Program-made: the position numbers and the translations under genes
Assembly (NCBI RefSeq): GCF_002355515.1
Contig: NZ_AP014809.1
Location: forward strand, 1-64,000
Direction: 5' to 3'
DNA from: Methylorubrum populi
GTDB lineage: Bacteria; Pseudomonadota; Alphaproteobacteria; Rhizobiales; Beijerinckiaceae
Length of the DNA stretch: 64,000 bases
Shown here: in pieces, positions 30,378 to 38,683 of the stretch
Layout: each line of letters starts with the position of its first letter
Position numbering within the stretch: position 1 is the stretch's first letter
The notes under the pieces: generated by a model
What the model saw: only the letters and a program-made list of their open reading frames with translations
The model's database searches: none
What the model was told of the DNA's origin: nothing

Positions 30378-30743
30378 CGCCGCACGATCCGCGCCTCAGG
30401 TGATCCGCAGCGAGGACGGACGGGTACCGCGGCTGGGGCACGGAACTCGACGATGATGCATTTAGGGGCGGCGGGCGGCTCGGGTGCCCGGGCGGCTGGT
30501 ACAGCCGATCCTAAAGGGGGCATCGAGTCCGTCTCTCGTGTCCAGCCAATCGAGGATCGGGCGTGTCATCGGATCCCGAGTCTCCTGAGCCATCCTCAGA
30601 TGAGGCCCCGCCTTCGGAAAACTCTGTTGATGTCGCGACCATTGCCGGCAGGCCGGGGTCCAGCGATTGCTGGCGACCACTTAACTCTACAAGCTTTGTT
30701 AACGGAGACGACGGATCTTCGGGCGACGAGAGGATGTCCCCCG
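30378..30743. other. Intergenic region between the oxidase block and the first curlin gene
   Basis: About 365 bp with no gene supported. The part nearest the curlin gene contains CTTAACTCTACAAGC and a TTGTTAACGG motif (GTTAAC at 30698-30703), also found upstream of the large curlin gene. GAGAGGA at 30728-30734 is the likely ribosome site of the next gene. Confidence 0.45.
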
Positions 30744-31100
30744 ATGCGAAAAATCGTTCCGCTCTGTGTCGCGTTCGCTGCCGTGGTGCAGATGCCGGTG
30801 TCCGCCTCGGCACAAGACCTCTCTGCCCTGCTGACACGGTCGGACGCGACGATGCAGGACATCGAGAACGGTGCCCTCCGAAACACGATGAACCGCGTGT
30901 CGACGGCGACGGACAACCTTCCGAGCCCCGGTCAGGGCAATGCCTTCTACGGCCTGCAGGATGGTCAGTCCAATCGCATCGATGCGACGCAGGCCGGCAT
31001 CGGCAACGTCATCCGCATCATGCAGAGCGGTGTGTCCAACACCGCCGTCATCGCGCAATCCGGCTCATTCAACCAGATCACGCTGAAGCAGGGTCGTTGA
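30744..31100 (+). CDS. Small curlin-repeat protein (CsgB/CsgA-like)
   Basis: A 118-residue secreted protein. The signal peptide is about residues 1-23 (MRKIVPLCVAFAAVVQMPVSASAQ). After a 40-residue helical or linker part come four to five curlin half-repeats of the QxGxxN type: LQDGQSNRIDA, TQAGIGNVIRI, MQSGVSNTAVI, AQSGSFNQITL. The tail is KQGR. The few repeats and the basic C-terminus suit a nucleator-like minor curlin, but which role it plays cannot be decided. It is convergent with the csg run and downstream of the IS. Confidence 0.85.
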   Translation: MRKIVPLCVAFAAVVQMPVSASAQDLSALLTRSDATMQDIENGALRNTMNRVSTATDNLPSPGQGNAFYGLQDGQSNRIDATQAGIGNVIRIMQSGVSNTAVIAQSGSFNQITLKQGR

Positions 31101-31375
31101 CGAGCACCAGCGGGTCGTCGTTGGGTCTGTACCGACGGCGACCACGCTCTCCAACGTGACGATGCGCGCGAAGTCGTGATGCGGGCCCGTTCCGGCCGCT
31201 TCCCTCGTTACCGCCGGCCGCCCCCGCTCGGAGGCGGCGCGATGGAACCGGGTATCCGAATCTCGTGCGAGTCCCGCAGCCACTCGGTGGCTGTCGAGGA
31301 TTGTGGATTGGCTGTCGGCGCCGGGGCGTGACGGACGACCGACGGGATGGTTCAAGCGGATACGATACGAACGGT

Positions 31376-32251
31376 TCAATACCGACTGAAGTTGAGACAT
31401 TGCGCGGCCGGGTTGAGCAGCGCGGCGCAGGGGCTGCTCGCTGCGCCCGCTGACCGCACGATGCCTCCGGCTGCGGCGCGCAGCTGAGCCGTCGTGAGAG
31501 GCGCCGTGACGCCCTCCGCCGGCTTCGCTGTTCCTTTCGCCACCGCCGACGTCTCGCGGCGGTCCGGTGTGCGGACGCCAGGGAACTCCGGTGTGATGCT
31601 GAACAACGGAAGGGGGGCCGCGAAGGATGCGATCTGGAGCGGCCAACCGGAGCCGACCGGACGATAGACCGCTGTCGAGCTCAAGGTGTCCGCGCCTGTG
31701 ATGTTGGCGACGTAATCGACCGTCTCCTTCGGCAGGCTCAGGCGACCGAGCAGCCACGCATCGACCCGGCCGGGTCCCGCATTGTAGGCGGCTGCCGCCA
31801 ACGCCCAGCTTCCGTAGCGCTGACGCAGATCGCGCAGGAGTTCGGCCGCCTTTGGAATGGCCTGAATCGGATCGAATGGATCGGCCAGACCGCGCTCGGC
31901 CGCCGTCGTCGGCATGAACTGGGCGATGCCGAGCGCCCCCTTCGGGCTCACGGCCATCGGGTTCAGGCCGCTCTCTCGCTTCAGCAATTTCAGGAGAAAA
32001 TCGGAGGGAACACCGCTGCTCGCCGCCGCCTGGGCGATCAGCGTCGAGATCGCCGAGGCCGGAAATTCGGGCACGATCTTCTCGACGATTGCGATCATTG
32101 CCGCGCCTTGCGGTTCGATCGGCGCCTCAGCCTGTGCCATCGCGGTCAGATCCACGACCGCAACGCGGGAGCGGACATCGGCCTGCGAGGGCGACGGGAA
32201 CAGAACCGCAGCCACCAGGGCCGAGACCATCCAAGCCAGTCGAGCGCGCAT
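31376..32251 (-). CDS. Lytic transglycosylase (SLT domain) in the csg operon
   Basis: A 291-residue exported murein-cleaving enzyme. The signal peptide covers residues 1-24. The SLT core lies at about residues 75-185 with KRESGLNPMAVSPKGALGIAQFMPTTAAERG (catalytic Glu in RESG) and AAAAYNAGPGRVDAW. The C-terminal part is a long low-complexity extension. It starts four nt after csgG, so it is probably co-transcribed with the curli export genes. A plausible job is opening peptidoglycan locally for the secretion pore; that is inference. Confidence 0.92.
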   Translation of the reverse strand: MRARLAWMVSALVAAVLFPSPSQADVRSRVAVVDLTAMAQAEAPIEPQGAAMIAIVEKIVPEFPASAISTLIAQAAASSGVPSDFLLKLLKRESGLNPMAVSPKGALGIAQFMPTTAAERGLADPFDPIQAIPKAAELLRDLRQRYGSWALAAAAYNAGPGRVDAWLLGRLSLPKETVDYVANITGADTLSSTAVYRPVGSGWPLQIASFAAPLPLFSITPEFPGVRTPDRRETSAVAKGTAKPAEGVTAPLTTAQLRAAAGGIVRSAGAASSPCAALLNPAAQCLNFSRY

Positions 32252-32255
32252 CGTC

Positions 32256-33179
32256 TCAGTTCTTCGCGACGACGACGGCTTCCTGAACGATCTCGGCGTT
32301 CGCGCTGGCGGGCGGCAACGGCTTGTCCCGCTCGATATATTCCTGGAGAAGTCGCTGGCCGATTGCAGGATTGCGGAACCTCCAGAGGCCCTTGCGCGCG
32401 CCCTCCATCAAGGTCGAGTAGACGGCCAGTTCGATCGATTCCCGCACGGCGAACTGCGTCGGCTCGTTGCGTGTCACGCCCGCATCGAGTTCGAACAGCT
32501 TGTTGACCGCGACGTAGCGGAACGTGTTCGTGTTGAGGCCGATCGAGTAGATCGTCTTCGTCGTCGTGACGCTGGTCAGCACCTCGCCCGACTGCACGGA
32601 CACGATGCGCATCCCGACCGTTACGATGTCGCGGCGATAGCGGATGTCGCCGCCGATGCCGAGATAGCGGGCGCCGATGCCGCCCGTGACGAAATTCGCG
32701 TCGTAGGCAAGGATTCCGCCCTCGACCAGCAAACCGGCGAAGCGGATCGGTGGCAGGGGCTTGGCCTGGTCCTGATCGAATTCCTGGCGGGTAGCCCGGA
32801 TAAGCTGCCGTTCCTGCAGGATGTTGGCGAGGCTGCCGCGCTCGACGACCCGGAACCAACTGCCCCCGCCGGTGCGGCGCAGGGCGTCCACGAGGAAGGC
32901 GGCGCCGCCCTGCGTCACGGCTCGCGAGAACTCGGCGAAGTTGTCGCTCGGTTTGTTCTGGCCGGTCAGATCGGGGAAGCTGTAGACGGCAAGGTCCACG
33001 GCTTTGACGGGGGGCGGAAGCAATTCGAGGTTCAAGCCCGTCGGCGAGGTCTCGGTGACAGTCGGCGCCTCGTTGAGCGGTTCGCGCTCGCCGACGGCAA
33101 CGCAACCGCCCAAACCGAGCGTCACGGCGAGAAGACCACCGACGGCGAGGCGTCGGATCGAGAAATGTTCAGCCCACAT
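32256..33179 (-). CDS. csgG: Curli secretion channel lipoprotein CsgG
   Basis: Outer-membrane pore for export of curlin subunits. The 307-residue product has a lipoprotein signal ending in LGGC (cysteine near residue 26). CsgG landmarks are VYSFPDLTGQNKP, SWFRVVERGSLANILQERQLIR, the two transmembrane hairpin regions around FVTGGIGARYLGIGGD, and VGMRIVSVQSGEVLTSVTTTKTIYS. ATG 33179 was chosen; a TTG three codons upstream (33188) is the alternative. csgF lies upstream and a lytic transglycosylase directly downstream. Confidence 0.95.
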   Translation of the reverse strand: MWAEHFSIRRLAVGGLLAVTLGLGGCVAVGEREPLNEAPTVTETSPTGLNLELLPPPVKAVDLAVYSFPDLTGQNKPSDNFAEFSRAVTQGGAAFLVDALRRTGGGSWFRVVERGSLANILQERQLIRATRQEFDQDQAKPLPPIRFAGLLVEGGILAYDANFVTGGIGARYLGIGGDIRYRRDIVTVGMRIVSVQSGEVLTSVTTTKTIYSIGLNTNTFRYVAVNKLFELDAGVTRNEPTQFAVRESIELAVYSTLMEGARKGLWRFRNPAIGQRLLQEYIERDKPLPPASANAEIVQEAVVVAKN

Positions 33180-33312
33180 AAGGATCAAAAATCCCGATCA
33201 TGACCGGGTTGCTTGGTGCAACCTTCGGATTATCGTGGTTCAAACACCGCATCGAACGCGTCCGATTTGATCTCGGGACTTTCGTGAGACGGCGATATCG
33301 AGCTTGGACACG

Positions 33313-33756
33313 TTATGGGCCAGCAGGCACCAGGACGGTACTGTTCGTCTGCCCATCGAAGATGTTGATTCGGACGTTCGCCCCTTCGCGGTTGAAGTCG
33401 ATTTTTGTCCCCTGGAATTCGAACGTTCCGCTTTGTTGAGCGTTCTCGCCGAAGATTGCCCGCGTGATCTGGTTCGCCAGAGAGCTGTAGAGTTGTGATT
33501 GCAGCTGCTGCGCGAAGATCTGTCCCGGCGTCAGCGATTGGCCGTTGCGTCCGGTCTGGCTGGTGAAGATCTGATTCAGGCGTTGCTCTCGGGCCTGCGG
33601 CATGTTCTGGGCATTGGCCTCGCTCTGCAGCCAGTTTCCGTTGAGAGGGCTTCCTCCGAAAGCGGGGTTGACCGGCTGATAGATGAGATTGCCGGCCGGG
33701 ACCGGTCCGGCCGAGAGCATCAGCAGAGCACTTGCGGCCAAGATGCGCGTTTTCAT
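33313..33756 (-). CDS. csgF: Curli assembly protein CsgF
   Basis: Periplasm-exported partner that plugs the CsgG pore and localises the nucleator. Product 147 residues: signal peptide about 1-21, then the defining N-terminal segment NLIYQPVNPAFGGSPLNGNW, which inserts into the CsgG barrel. A Gln-rich helical region follows, then a beta domain ending FEFQGTKIDFNREG and VRINIFDGQTNS. ATG 33756 is preceded by GTAGGTGAG. It sits between a curlin gene and csgG, 38 nt after the former. Confidence 0.93.
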   Translation of the reverse strand: MKTRILAASALLMLSAGPVPAGNLIYQPVNPAFGGSPLNGNWLQSEANAQNMPQAREQRLNQIFTSQTGRNGQSLTPGQIFAQQLQSQLYSSLANQITRAIFGENAQQSGTFEFQGTKIDFNREGANVRINIFDGQTNSTVLVPAGP

Positions 33757-33794
33757 GGTCGGGCTCACCTACTCAAGCGCCGGACGCCCGCACC

Positions 33795-34427
33795 TCAGCG
33801 GGCGCGGACCTGCTGGATGTTGATGCTCTTGGGGACGCCGGTTTGACTGACGTCGAGCGAGAGGCCGTTGCCAACTTGGTTGACGACGACGTTGGCGGCG
33901 CCTGGGACGGACCCGGAGACGCTGTTGCCGTTGCCGTCCTGCCGGACTTGGAGGTTCGCGCCTGCAGGCGCGTTGACGCTCAGGTCGGCCTGGTTGCCGA
34001 TGCCGTTCTGTTGCAGATCGAAGCGGATGGCGGAGCCGGTTATCGCGCCCAGTCCGAGGTTGTTCGTCCCCTGCTGGACAATCGCCGCGGTGTTGCCGTC
34101 GCCGAAGATCTGTACGGCTGCAGCGTTACCCTTCCCGATCTGATTGATATCGGTTCGGTTGCCATTACCGATCTGCTGATTGAAGGCGATCTGACCGCCC
34201 GGTCCGGCAACGTTTCCGTTGAGGCCGAGGATTCGGATCGGGAGCGACACCGCTCCGATCATCGCGTACTCGACGGCGACTTCGGTGGAGATCGGCTGCC
34301 CGGTGACCGGGGCGGCCAGACCCGCTTGCTGCGCGGACAGGTTTCCGGAAAGAGACAGGCAAAGGCCGAAAGCTGCAAGGATCCTTGCTGTATGTCTGGG
34401 CGACCAAATTCGAATGGTACTGATCAT
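33795..34427 (-). CDS. Curlin-repeat protein (second curlin)
   Basis: A 210-residue secreted protein with about eight curlin half-repeats. A signal peptide (about residues 1-33) and a 40-residue lead are followed by Gln/Asn/Gly-rich strands such as NQQIGNGNRTDI, NQIGKGNAAAV, QIFGDGNTAAI and SQTGVPKSINI, with a basic tail (VRAR). Two longer spacers interrupt the array. ATG 34427 has GGACGGAAGAAC upstream; an in-frame ATG at 34448 is an alternative. It heads the csgF-csgG-transglycosylase run. Confidence 0.88.
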   Translation of the reverse strand: MISTIRIWSPRHTARILAAFGLCLSLSGNLSAQQAGLAAPVTGQPISTEVAVEYAMIGAVSLPIRILGLNGNVAGPGGQIAFNQQIGNGNRTDINQIGKGNAAAVQIFGDGNTAAIVQQGTNNLGLGAITGSAIRFDLQQNGIGNQADLSVNAPAGANLQVRQDGNGNSVSGSVPGAANVVVNQVGNGLSLDVSQTGVPKSINIQQVRAR

Positions 34428-34724
34428 ATCGTTCTTCCGTCCATTCAAATCTGTTGATTTGCCGATCCCATCTTCTTTATAATGGAAACATGTGCTGACT
34501 GCGAATCCTACATCAGCACATATTAAAAATACCCTACGGAAAAGACTAATCTCCTGTTGCGGATTTTGTATTGAGATGCGCTTGGATTGAAGTCAACGCG
34601 CAAACGCTTCGGTCGTAGGCCTCAGAGCTGTTCCGCCGAGGTAGCGTGACCTGTGTGCCACAGCGCGGTGGAGCAAATGGACCCCGGCACCCGCTGCTCG
34701 GTCGGGGACGAGATCGAACCGGCT
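34428..34724. other. Intergenic region between csgH and the second curlin gene
   Basis: About 300 bp, the left half AT-rich. It holds a TATAAT-like element near 34478-34483 and the inverted repeat at 34490-34521, both in position to control the downstream minus-strand run. No gene seen. Confidence 0.45.
34490..34521. promoter_or_regulatory. 9-bp inverted repeat upstream of the csg run
   Basis: ATGTGCTGA (34490-34498) / TCAGCACAT (34513-34521), perfect arms with a 14-bp spacer, about two helical turns centre to centre. It lies 63-94 bp before the ATG of the second curlin gene. The core TGTGCTGA recurs at 36798-36805 between the large curlin gene and the LuxR-type regulator. Candidate operator. 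Confidence 0.45.
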
Positions 34725-35069
34725 TCAGAGTGGAGTAGACACGTCCGGCCCCTCTCGCTCGCACGTGTACTCGATGGCGCCGATACGGACAGAGAGTTGC
34801 GCCCGATAGCGTCCGTCCGGCTCGAGCGAGATGCGCAGTCCATCGAGTCGTACGGTGGAATTCGAAGCGATGGAGAAATTCGATTGCTGACTAATCTGCG
34901 TGCTGCCGGATGACCCCTGCTTCCGAACCAGCAGGCGGTAGGTCCCTGACTTCACGGAGGTCGATCGAATCTCCGCTTCGATCTGAAGGAGCGAACCCTC
35001 GCGGTGCTCCGAGAGGAGGCAGACGATGGGCGGAGGCGGAAGGTCGCCGGTCATCATGATCTCCCGCAT
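34725..35069 (-). CDS. csgH: Curli assembly chaperone CsgH-like
   Basis: A 114-residue protein resembling CsgH, the alphaproteobacterial counterpart of the periplasmic amyloid inhibitor CsgC. The pattern Cys ... SGTYRLLVRKQGSSGSTQISQQSNFS ... LRISLEPDGRYRAQLSV ... YTCE (split here across residues 17-105) fits an Ig-like beta sandwich with two conserved cysteines. Unusually, no signal peptide is visible at the start MREIMMTGDLPPPP, and the frame upstream is closed by a stop at 35142-35144 with no ATG. It lies between two curlin genes. Confidence 0.85.
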   Translation of the reverse strand: MREIMMTGDLPPPPIVCLLSEHREGSLLQIEAEIRSTSVKSGTYRLLVRKQGSSGSTQISQQSNFSIASNSTVRLDGLRISLEPDGRYRAQLSVRIGAIEYTCEREGPDVSTPL

Positions 35070-35278
35070 TGCTGCAAAAGCCCGAACGGTCGCCTCTCGG
35101 CACTTGTCCGCCTGTCCAGGGGACGGGATACGGCAAGCCCGCTATGGCTCGCCAATCGTAGGCGATGTCGGAGTGAGAAGAGCCATCGGCCTGACGAGGC
35201 AGGTCGATGGCCGTGGCCGTAGCGTTGGCGTAGCCACCGGCTTTCAGGGCGGCTACGCCCCTCGATCGATTTTCGAGG

Positions 35279-36412
35279 TTAGCGGCGCTGCGCGATGTTC
35301 GCGACGTTGCCGGTGCCCGTCTGGGTGCTCAGGATCGTGCTGTTCGCGCTGCCGATCTGCGAAGCATTCAGAATGTTCGAAGTGCCGGCCTGGAAGCCGG
35401 TGATCGTGCTCCCGGCGGAGTCAGTCTGCTCGAGCTTCGCCGAGTTCAGCAGGCCTGCCTGAGTCAGGTAGATGCCGGATTCATTCGAAGTGTTCTGCTT
35501 GATGTCGGCCTTGTTGGCAGCTCCGAATTGCGTGACCACGATTTGCGCGCCATCCGAGGCGACCTGCGACGCCTTCACTTCGTTGCCGAAGCCGAACTGG
35601 GTCGCGAAGATGTTGCTTCCCTTCGAACCAGCCTGGTAAACATAGGCATCGTTATAGAAGCCGCCCTGCACGACGGTCGCCGTCGAATTGCGGGTATCGC
35701 TCTGAAGGATCTCGGCAGTCTGACTGACACCAGCCTGGTAGATCGTGGCGTAGGTGTTATTCGTGGCCACTTGAGTGGCGATCGCCGAGTTCCCGTAGCC
35801 AGCCTGACCGATATACACCGTGGAGGCAGCGGCATCCGATTGGCCGGCAGTCGCCATGTTGTCTGCAAACGACTGCTCGATCAGGATCTTCGAGTCGTTC
35901 CGGGTGCCGTCCTCCTGGCGGGCGGAAGCCGCCTGCTTCGAGCCGACCTGCTTGATTTCGATCTGCGAGTTATAGGTATCGGTCTGTGTCGACCTGGCCG
36001 AATGCCCCTTCGCGCCGCTTTCGGTCGAGTCCTGCGACACCGTCACGGTGGCATTCCGGCCACCTTCCTGGGTGACGTCGGACGAGTTGTGGTTGCCGGT
36101 CTGGGTCAGATCGATCGAGTTGCTCCGACCGCCCTTCTGCTGCGTCACGAACGAATTCTTCGAGCCGTCCTGCAAGACCGTGACCGAGTTGGCTTTGCCG
36201 GACTGCGTGCTCTTGGCGCCCTTCTTCGTATCGCCGTTGTTCTCGCCCTTCTGCGTGATGTTGGCAGTGCCATCATCGCCGGTCTGGGTCAGATCGAGGA
36301 TGTTGTAATTGCCGTCCTGAGTGGTCTCGGCCGAGTTGTGGCTGGCAGCGAAGACCGGAGAGGCGGCGAGAAGAGCGAGCGTGCTGACGGTCGCAATCGT
36401 GAAGTGCTTCAT
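35279..36412 (-). CDS. csgA: Large major curlin (CsgA-like) with about 29 half-repeats
   Basis: A 377-residue secreted amyloid subunit. The signal peptide is about residues 1-22 (MKHFTIATVSTLALLAASPVFA). The rest is an almost unbroken array of 11-12-residue strands of the xQxGxxN type, about 29 by hand count, e.g. LTQTGNHNSSD, YQAGSKGSNIFA, SQIGSANSTIL. The Escherichia coli CsgA has five full repeats; this has roughly 14. Many strands replace Gly by Asp, Ser or Thr. It ends AQRR. AGGGGATGAG precedes the ATG. Probable main fibre protein. Confidence 0.92.
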   Translation of the reverse strand: MKHFTIATVSTLALLAASPVFAASHNSAETTQDGNYNILDLTQTGDDGTANITQKGENNGDTKKGAKSTQSGKANSVTVLQDGSKNSFVTQQKGGRSNSIDLTQTGNHNSSDVTQEGGRNATVTVSQDSTESGAKGHSARSTQTDTYNSQIEIKQVGSKQAASARQEDGTRNDSKILIEQSFADNMATAGQSDAAASTVYIGQAGYGNSAIATQVATNNTYATIYQAGVSQTAEILQSDTRNSTATVVQGGFYNDAYVYQAGSKGSNIFATQFGFGNEVKASQVASDGAQIVVTQFGAANKADIKQNTSNESGIYLTQAGLLNSAKLEQTDSAGSTITGFQAGTSNILNASQIGSANSTILSTQTGTGNVANIAQRR

Positions 36413-37109
36413 GACTCATCCCCTGTAAGTTGATTTCTGTCATCCAGCGGCCGCTTCACCGGATTTCACCGATTGTTAACCGGTCCGGCGGGTGGAGCGG
36501 CTGCCTCGTGCAGTCGTTAACGAGAGGTTAAATACGAGAGGCCGGCAAAAGCCGCATCATTCATTCGAATGATAAGATGCCCGGTCGGATCGAAACGGAC
36601 TGTTTACGTTAATGGATTGGCAAAATTTGCGAAGATCGGGCAGTTGATTGTCTAAGTTGAGCGCGGATGGGCGCGATGATACAAATGGATATTGAAAAGA
36701 TACGTTGCGATCGGAGCCTACAATTCTGATAGCAGATCGGACTTTCGTCCGACGATTGCCCGAACTTGTGTGTTTCGCGATATTTCGGGTTATCGCGTGT
36801 GCTGATCGACTTTGTTCGGATTGCACTGCGCTCGGGGATGCCCAGGGCGCAGAAGGTCTTTGCAACAAGGGAGGTACGCAGGATTCCTATATCAGTCTTT
36901 AGGATGCCAATGCCGAAACGTGCGTAGTTTCCCGCTGTGTGCAATTTCACGCGATCCGTAATGACCGGCAGTGGCTTGATTGCATCACTGGGCTTGTATC
37001 GTTAATCGTACGGCGGGGGCCGCTTGTAGACACTCCGTTAGGTCGGATAGTCAGAAATTTACGCGGCATCGAGAAATGTAATTTGATTGTAAATTCGTGA
37101 ACGCTTCGG
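36413..37109. other. Divergent intergenic region, large curlin / LuxR-type regulator
   Basis: About 700 bp, noticeably AT-richer than its surroundings from 36540 on. GTTAAC occurs at 36475-36480 and 36516-36521, 63 and 104 bp before the curlin ATG. A TGTGCTGA half-site lies at 36798-36805 and a small hairpin (TCGGAC/GTCCGA) at 36737-36752. It must contain promoters for both flanking genes. No gene supported. Confidence 0.5.
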
Positions 37110-37673
37110 ATGCCGGAAAAAATCGTTCTTCTCAATGTTCTCGATAAGGTTGGATCGGCGGCGGTACTGATAAACTGCCGCGTGAAAACGATCGATTGCA
37201 ACAGCCTTGCGAAGCGCATCATCCTGGCGGATAGACCTGATTCCTTGCCACTGGAGGCCGAGCCGTTCACAACTCGAACGATCAGTAACGCCTTGGTGGA
37301 GCCGTTCGGTACGGTGGAGCTGGAGCGACCGCGCACAGACCAGCGGCTGGTTTTTCAAGCCATGGACATCACCGCGATGGGAGAGGCCCATCGGCTGCTG
37401 ATCCTGATCGATCTCGCCGTCCGCACTCAGGTGTGCGCTCCGGTCCTGGAGAAGATCTTCGGCCTCACCACGGCCGAGGGACGTCTCGCCGCGGAACTCA
37501 GCAGAGGCGTTCCGCTGGCCACGATCGCCCAGAGTCGCAAAGTCAGTATCGCGACGCTCCGCACGCAGCTCGCTTCGATCTTCGGCAAGACGGGCACGTC
37601 ACGGCAGCCGGAGCTGGTTGCCCTACTTGCTCGAGTCTGCCAATTGTCGCCGGCTCAAAACCTGATGTGGTAA
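37110..37673 (+). CDS. LuxR-type transcriptional regulator beside the curli locus
   Basis: A 187-residue regulator with an unassigned N-terminal sensor-like half (residues 1-115) and a C-terminal LuxR/FixJ-type helix-turn-helix (about residues 117-180): IFGLTTAEGRLAAELSRGV, then TIAQSRKVSIATLRTQLASIFGKTGTSRQPELV in two helices. There is no receiver domain, unlike CsgD. It is transcribed away from the large curlin gene, so it is a good candidate for the local curli activator. Two unknown secreted proteins follow. Confidence 0.85.
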   Translation: MPEKIVLLNVLDKVGSAAVLINCRVKTIDCNSLAKRIILADRPDSLPLEAEPFTTRTISNALVEPFGTVELERPRTDQRLVFQAMDITAMGEAHRLLILIDLAVRTQVCAPVLEKIFGLTTAEGRLAAELSRGVPLATIAQSRKVSIATLRTQLASIFGKTGTSRQPELVALLARVCQLSPAQNLMW

Positions 37674-38015
37674 CATTGGTGATCTTGATTTTTCATCAGA
37701 ATGTGCCGAAATTCTCCTCTCAGTTCAAGAGTTTTGGGGCGATCCGGCCGTAGATATCTGGAGAGGCGCCCCGACAGTCGATGTATCTGCATTGGATTTT
37801 GCCGGAGGCGGCGCATTTTTATCCGGGCATGAATCCTCAATTTACATTTCGGCAACAGCCCCGCGCAATGATCAGTCCGACGCTGAGAAAGCGGCCCGAC
37901 TCGACCGTTCGTTAGTGGTGGAGCGTGGAAATGGCGTCTATGGGTCGATAGGCCTTCCGAAGCGGGTTGCGTCCGGGCACTGGCGTGCTCGCGCGGGTAA
38001 TGGAGAGTTCCACGG
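37674..38015. other. Intergenic region after the LuxR-type regulator
   Basis: About 340 bp. A short open frame at 37792-38019 has no convincing ribosome site or protein-like pattern. GGAGAG near 38001 is the likely ribosome site of the next gene. Nothing else seen. Confidence 0.4.
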
Positions 38016-38636
38016 ATGACACGGATCGTGGCTGGACCGAGGGCGGGTTGGGCCGTGTCCCTGTCTGGATGGGGCCGTGCCCTGGCCTGCATCGGATGGG
38101 TCGGCTTGAGTCTGTGCGCGGCCTCCGCCCAAGACGCGAAGCCGGACGTGAAGCCGGGTTCGACCGAAGGCGCTAAGGCCGGGTGCGATGCAGCCTGCGC
38201 GCGGCAGGCCATCCCCGCGGCCGTGCAGGCCTGCGTGCCGGGAATTGAGCGCCAGGCACCGACGGATTTCGAGTGGATGAACCGGCCGACCGGGACGATC
38301 TTCCAGGAAGCCGAACCGCCGGCTGGAGCGGATACGGTCGTCAAGTTCCGCGGCGACTCGGTGCGGTTCCTCAATCCGCAGGGCCAGTGGGTGCGCATCA
38401 CCTACGAATGCGATTACGACACGGCCGGCCGGTCCGTTCGTGGTGTCAAAGTGCGCCTCGGACGGATCGACGGAAAAGGCGCGAATACGGGTGCGGCCGC
38501 CCTCCCCGCCGGCTCGGCCGGTGCCGGGCGCGGGCAGACTGGCACGGCTCCGCCGCAGGCTCAGGTGAAGCGGCCACGGCCGAGTGAACCGAGCGAAGTC
38601 GAGATTCGTCAGGTTGCGCCTTCGGCGAGTCGCTGA
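38016..38636 (+). CDS. Secreted protein of unknown function
   Basis: A 206-residue exported protein; signal peptide ends near residue 40 (CIGWVGLSLCAASAQ). The mature part has two paired cysteines (CDAACARQ), a further Cys (QACVPG), and a small beta domain with VVKFRGDSVRFLNPQGQWVR and TYECDYD. The C-terminus is low complexity with basic and Pro residues. Family not recognised. It lies downstream of the LuxR-type regulator and 47 nt before another small secreted protein. Confidence 0.75.
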   Translation: MTRIVAGPRAGWAVSLSGWGRALACIGWVGLSLCAASAQDAKPDVKPGSTEGAKAGCDAACARQAIPAAVQACVPGIERQAPTDFEWMNRPTGTIFQEAEPPAGADTVVKFRGDSVRFLNPQGQWVRITYECDYDTAGRSVRGVKVRLGRIDGKGANTGAAALPAGSAGAGRGQTGTAPPQAQVKRPRPSEPSEVEIRQVAPSASR

Positions 38637-38683
38637 CGGCGGCCTGAGCGGTCAGATGGGTATCGGAGATCGGGAGGCTGCCG

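Noticed and set aside
36557..36868. 103-codon frame between the large curlin and LuxR-type genes
   Set aside because: Lies in the AT-richer intergenic region; composition does not look protein-like and no ribosome site was seen.
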